From G963662675 sp963662675 (GTDB taxonomy: Bacteria; Bacteroidota; Bacteroidia; Bacteroidales; Prolixibacteraceae): DNA of 64,000 nucleotides. The stretch spans positions 372,001-436,000 of the forward strand of contig CAXXHP010000004.1 of the NCBI GenBank assembly GCA_963662675.2. Direction: 5' to 3'. Positions 60,412 through 64,000 of the stretch are shown in pieces. Under the pieces are notes generated by a model. The model searched no databases and had not been told where the DNA came from. It was given only the letters and a program-made list of their open reading frames with translations. Position numbers and translations under genes: made by a program. Each line of letters starts with the position of its first letter. Position 1 is the first letter of the stretch.

Positions 60412-61317
60412 TTAATTCATTGACCGATATTCATTAGGAGTATACCCCGTTTCTTTTTTAAACATACGTCTAAAGTGTTGCGGATATTTAAAACCCAATT
60501 CATAAGCTATTTCGGTGATTGATTTTCCGGGTGCAAAAATCTTTTCTTTCGCAGCATTAATAATTGCCATTTGAATATACTCTAATGCAGTTTTTCCAGT
60601 CTCTTTTTTTATCAGGTCACCAAAATAATTTGCAGAAAGGTGCAATTGATTAGCAAAGTAAGCCACGGTTGGTACTCCAATCTTTTGCGGGTTTCCCGAT
60701 TCGAAATATGAATTTAAATGTGATTCAAATTTTGTAAGAACATCCGAGTTTATATTATCACGGGTAATAAACTGCCTGTCGTAAAACCTTACACAATAAC
60801 TTAAAAACAATTCAACATTTGATACAATCAAATGTTTACTGTGTTTGTCAACAGACTGTTGAAGCTCAAATTCAATCTTTCTAAAGCATTCTAAAACAAT
60901 TTCCAACTCTTTCTCACTAAGATGCAAAGCTTCATGAACATCATAAGAAAAAAACGAATAGTCATTAATGTGCTTGCCGAGTGAAGTTCCTCTGATTAAG
61001 TCAGGATGGAACACAAGCGCAAAGCCTTCGGGTTTAAACTCTTCTTTGGATTCAACAGACATTACCTGACCGGGCGCCATGAAAACTAGCGTGCCATCCT
61101 GATAATCGTAATAGTTTCTTCCATACTTTAGTTCACAGTTGTTACCATACTTAATAGATACGGTATAAAAGCCAAATGTATATGCCCCCGATACCGCCGA
61201 TTTATCTTGTGGTTTCAAGGTCGAAAAATCAACCACATTCACAAGTGGATGGGGAGTTTTGACATCAATCATCTTATTGTATTCAGCTACGGTTTTAATT
61301 TCAATAATACTTGTCAT
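60412..61317 (-). CDS. AraC-family transcriptional regulator
   Basis: A 301-residue regulator: N-terminal cupin-like sensing half (GTLVFMAPGQVMSVES) and C-terminal double HTH (about 205-300; YFANQLHLSANYFGDLIKKETG, then KSITEIAYELGFKYPQHFRRMFKKETG). It probably controls the divergent esterase and aldo/keto reductase genes, since the same 78-bp segment precedes both. The ligand is unknown. Confidence 0.9.
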   Translation of the reverse strand: MTSIIEIKTVAEYNKMIDVKTPHPLVNVVDFSTLKPQDKSAVSGAYTFGFYTVSIKYGNNCELKYGRNYYDYQDGTLVFMAPGQVMSVESKEEFKPEGFALVFHPDLIRGTSLGKHINDYSFFSYDVHEALHLSEKELEIVLECFRKIEFELQQSVDKHSKHLIVSNVELFLSYCVRFYDRQFITRDNINSDVLTKFESHLNSYFESGNPQKIGVPTVAYFANQLHLSANYFGDLIKKETGKTALEYIQMAIINAAKEKIFAPGKSITEIAYELGFKYPQHFRRMFKKETGYTPNEYRSMN

Positions 61318-61337
61318 TTTTCTTAATTTTATTCAAA

Positions 61338-61415
61338 GATAGGTACTATTTATCAGTGAGTTATCATGTTGATGTGCACACCTGTAAAAGTGGTATAAAG
61401 TTCCGTAATATAGAT
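61338..61415. repeat. 78-bp regulatory repeat, left copy
   Basis: From GATAGGTACTATTTATCAGT to CCGTAATATAGAT. It matches the segment at 62896-62973 at about 69 of 78 positions without gaps. It lies upstream of both the AraC gene and the esterase. TACTATTTA recurs just beyond its end (61414-61422), a possible AraC half-site pair. Confidence 0.8.
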
Positions 61416-61500
61416 ACTATTTACCTTTGAATGTCGCCCTATCTTTACACCAACAATAATCTAAAAGTGACGGCATCACTATAAACACGGCATTACGAAA

Positions 61501-62793
61501 ATGAAAAAAGTTAAAGATCGTTTTCACATTATGATGATAGCCACGGCGGTCGGACTGTTGATCCAGTTGTCCGTGCCTATGATTGCGAACGGACAAATGA
61601 TGAGTGGTCCTGCCTTGGTGTCTCCTGAGGTTGGGCCCGATCGCCAGGTGACCTTCCGTTTCGTGGCACCGAACGCCACTCAGGTAAGTGTTACCGGCGG
61701 ATTCATGGGCGGGATACCGACCATCGAGATGCAGAAGGATGCACAGGGTATCTGGATGGGAACCTCCGAGCCGCTGGAGCCAGAAATCTATCAATATAAC
61801 TTCATCGTCGATGGCGCACGGATCACCGATCCGTCGAATACCAAGTTAATGACGTCCTATCAACGCATGGATCGCAGCTACCTTTTGGTGCCCGGAGACA
61901 ACGCATGGACGCCGGTTCTGGGAGTACCTCGTGGTGCGGTGACGCAGCACGTTTACTATTCCGCCGTTACCAATGAAGAACGTGAGTTCTACGTCTACAC
62001 GCCTCCGGGCTATGATCCGAAGCGTCATCAGCCGTATCCAGTTCTTTTCCTTCAACACGGCCTCTACGAAGACGCCAAGAGCTGGATTCAACAAGGCGCG
62101 AACACCACGCTCGACAACCTGATCTACCAAGGCAAGGCCGTGCCGATGATCATGGTTGCGAGTCTGGGATATGGCACGGCAAACGGCCCGGCCGACATCG
62201 ACGCGCCGGTGATGCAACAGAACTTCGCGCATATGCTGACAGAAGAAGTGATGCCGACCATCTACAAACAATACAATGCGTCCACCAAGGCAGCCGACAA
62301 TGCGATCGCCGGCCTATCGATGGGTGGTGGGCAAACTATTTTTATGGGTTTGAACCGGCTCGATAAATTTGCATGGTTCGGCGGTTTCAGCGCTGCTCTG
62401 GTCAACTGGGCACATAGCATCCCTGTCGCTAATCCTCCCGCCTCACAGGAAGTGGTGGATGCGGCCAAATCTGTCGAGGCTGCCAACCAGAATCAGCCGC
62501 AGCCCAATTTTCAGGGTGGGACTATCGTGCGCAACTTTGGTGCCGGACCGGTGTTCGAAGCCCGACTACCGCTTCTCTTACCCAATTTGAATGCGCAGTC
62601 GGCCAAGCAGATCAAATTGCTTTGGATGGGCATCGGCGGCGACGACCCGAGCGTCGAAACGCACAAGCAGCTTAGAGCCTATCTGGACACCAAGGGGGTC
62701 AAGTACACCTATGTCGAGACCCCGAACCAGGGGCATGTGTGGTCGCTGTGGCATCGGCACTTGGCAGAGTTCGCCCAGCTGATCTTCAAATAG
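61501..62793 (+). CDS. Exported esterase, GC-rich and probably acquired
   Basis: A 430-residue protein with a signal peptide (MMIATAVGLLIQLSVPMI, cleavage near NGQ, residue 31). An N-terminal E-set/CBM48-like domain (about 40-130) precedes an IroE/feruloyl-esterase-type hydrolase with nucleophile GLSMGGG (about 259-265) and late His in QGHVWSLW. It may release acyl groups from sugars or aromatics. The codon use is strikingly GC-rich compared with both neighbours, and the gene is bracketed by the two 78-bp repeats: strong signs of transfer from another lineage. Confidence 0.82.
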   Translation: MKKVKDRFHIMMIATAVGLLIQLSVPMIANGQMMSGPALVSPEVGPDRQVTFRFVAPNATQVSVTGGFMGGIPTIEMQKDAQGIWMGTSEPLEPEIYQYNFIVDGARITDPSNTKLMTSYQRMDRSYLLVPGDNAWTPVLGVPRGAVTQHVYYSAVTNEEREFYVYTPPGYDPKRHQPYPVLFLQHGLYEDAKSWIQQGANTTLDNLIYQGKAVPMIMVASLGYGTANGPADIDAPVMQQNFAHMLTEEVMPTIYKQYNASTKAADNAIAGLSMGGGQTIFMGLNRLDKFAWFGGFSAALVNWAHSIPVANPPASQEVVDAAKSVEAANQNQPQPNFQGGTIVRNFGAGPVFEARLPLLLPNLNAQSAKQIKLLWMGIGGDDPSVETHKQLRAYLDTKGVKYTYVETPNQGHVWSLWHRHLAEFAQLIFK

Positions 62794-62895
62794 GCTCATT
62801 TGCCAGAGATCGCATCTTGCGGCGGCGGCCCTCAAAAGGTTATAAGACATTAAAGTATCAGAAAATATTAGCCATATATCCGGGTTTTGCATAAC

Positions 62896-62973
62896 GATAG
62901 GTACTATTTATCAGTGAAATATCATTCAAAAGGGCACACCTGTAAAAGTGGTATGAAGTTCCGTAATATAGAT
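62896..62973. repeat. 78-bp regulatory repeat, right copy
   Basis: Second copy, 64 bp before the aldo/keto reductase ATG. Differences cluster in the middle 18 bp; the outer blocks (GATAGGTACTATTTATCAGT and the CACACCTGTAAAAGTGGTAT block) are nearly identical. Confidence 0.8.
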
Positions 62974-63037
62974 GCCAGCCACCCTTCTCTTTTTTTAGAC
63001 ATTTGTATCGTCAATTAATAATTTAAAGGATAACAAA

Positions 63038-63889
63038 ATGGAAAAAGTAAAATTAAACAACGGAATAGAAATGCCAGTTTTAGGATTTGGCGTTATGCAA
63101 ATAATGGGCGATGATTGCGAGGCAGCTGTGCTTAATGCAATAGAAGCAGGATATCGTTTATTTGATACTGCAGAACTTTATGGAAACGAGCAAGCTGTAG
63201 GAAATGCCATTAAAAGAAGCGGCATTCCCAGACAAGAATTGTTTATAACAACCAAATTTGGCAGTAAGGAAGCTGGCTACGAAAAAACTAAAGCTGCTTT
63301 TCAAAAATCTCTCGAAGCCCTACAGCTTGATTATATTGACCTGTACTTAATACACCAGCCTTTTGGTGATATTTTTGGTTCTTGGCGTGCCATGCAAGAA
63401 CTATATAATGATGGAAAGATTAAGGCAATCGGGGTTTGCAATTTTTTGCCCGACAGGTTGATGGACTTAATTGCTAATAGCGGTTTTACACCAGCAGTTA
63501 ATCAAGTAGAAACTCATCCATTCCACCAGCAAATTGAAACCCAACAGTTCTTAAAAGATAATGACGTTCAGATTGAAGCGTGGGGACCGCTTGCCGAAGG
63601 AATGAATGACATATTTAATAATGAGATACTATCATCAATTGCTACAAAGTACAACAAAACCGTTGCACAGGTTATATTGCGTTGGTTGACCCAAAGAGGA
63701 GTCGTTGTAATTCCTAAATCATCGCGTAAAGAAAGGATATTGGAAAATATCAGCATTTTTGATTTTAGGTTATCTGATGAAGATATACAGAGTATCCAAA
63801 CTTTAGATACCAAGCAAAGCTTATTGTTTGACCATCGTGACCCCGCTATTGTAAAATGGATGAGCGAATATGGTTGGTTTAATATTTAA
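63038..63889 (+). CDS. Aldo/keto reductase
   Basis: A 283-residue AKR barrel. The catalytic tetrad is visible: Asp and Tyr in FDTAELYGNE (about 44-53), Lys in TTKFG (about 74-78) and His in YLIHQPFGD (about 104-112). The NADPH site is in VIPKSSRKERILENI. It reduces aldehydes or ketones of unknown identity. Preceded by the right 78-bp repeat and probably controlled by the AraC regulator at 60412. Confidence 0.92.
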   Translation: MEKVKLNNGIEMPVLGFGVMQIMGDDCEAAVLNAIEAGYRLFDTAELYGNEQAVGNAIKRSGIPRQELFITTKFGSKEAGYEKTKAAFQKSLEALQLDYIDLYLIHQPFGDIFGSWRAMQELYNDGKIKAIGVCNFLPDRLMDLIANSGFTPAVNQVETHPFHQQIETQQFLKDNDVQIEAWGPLAEGMNDIFNNEILSSIATKYNKTVAQVILRWLTQRGVVVIPKSSRKERILENISIFDFRLSDEDIQSIQTLDTKQSLLFDHRDPAIVKWMSEYGWFNI

Positions 63890-63949
63890 AACAAAGATTA
63901 GAGCGATAATAAAATATTTTTCCATTGTAACCCTGTAAATAATAGTTAT

Positions 63950-64000
63950 ATGAAAGCAAAAATGGTAGGACAAGAGTCCTCTGCACAGCAAACAAACGCA
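63950..64000 (+). CDS. Start of a further gene, cut by window end
   Basis: ATG 63950 opens a frame (MKAKMVGQESSAQQTNA) that runs past the window edge. Too short to identify. Sixty bases after the aldo/keto reductase, so possibly the same operon. Confidence 0.4.
   Translation, partial: MKAKMVGQESSAQQTNA

Noticed and set aside
61846..62271. 141-codon minus-strand frame inside the esterase
   Set aside because: Common side effect of GC-rich coding sequence; His/Arg/Val-rich translation without motifs.

Overview
The window comes from a member of the Bacteroidota. The evidence is the CTnDOT-type Tra proteins, an RteC regulator, TAnnTTTG promoter boxes, a PurL of the large single-chain type and a SusC/D-free but otherwise typical Bacteroidales-like gene set. 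Genus cannot be read from the sequence; a Marinilabiliales/Bacteroidales relative is plausible. Roughly 1-41 kb is the right-hand part of an integrative conjugative element (ICE) whose left end lies outside the window. About 41-64 kb is host chromosome.

ICE core (1-18.1 kb): the 3' end of rteC, an excisionase-like HTH gene, a hipBA-type toxin/antitoxin pair on the minus strand, and a long plus-strand transfer operon. The operon runs: small membrane protein, TraE, TraF, TraG ATPase, TraI-like, an exported protein, TraJ, TraK, TraL, TraM, TraN, VirD4-type coupling protein, PH-domain membrane protein. An IS4-family insertion with a 9-bp target duplication interrupts it, followed by a DUF3945/4099-like gene and a terminator. 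A nested inverted-repeat region that is a good oriT candidate sits directly before mobA and the relaxase mobB.

ICE cargo (18.1-37 kb) is visibly more AT-rich and looks like a defence island. It holds a membrane protein/MBL hydrolase/Abi-like trio; a minimal RiPP locus (38-residue Cys/Pro/Gly precursor, attenuator hairpin, radical SAM-SPASM maturase); a trypsin-STAND NTPase with an MBL partner (AVAST type 1-like); a DUF4062-ATPase protein; and a complete Wadjet set jetABCD.

ICE right end (37-41 kb): three monocistronic cassettes, each made of a structured leader, a gene and a terminator, encode a DUF6573-like protein, an ArdC-like antirestriction metallopeptidase and a RadC/JAB protein. The three leaders share one fold with compensatory base changes and end in the same 4-bp hairpin 8-9 nt before the ATG. 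This is the most unusual structure in the window. A likely reading is coordinated early expression after conjugative entry, either as cis-regulatory RNA or as single-stranded-DNA promoters. The ICE ends with an IntDOT-like tyrosine integrase next to tRNA-Lys(TTT).

Chromosome (41-64 kb): a sulfate assimilation cluster (SLC13 permease, cysD, cysN/C fusion), purL, a YkgJ-type metal-binding protein, a large hybrid sensor kinase, a decayed DsrE gene, tpiA, two exported alpha/beta hydrolases, an SDR oxidoreductase, the tail of an IS256-family transposase, and an AraC regulator. Last come a GC-rich, probably foreign esterase gene bracketed by two copies of a 78-bp regulatory segment, an aldo/keto reductase and the start of one more gene.
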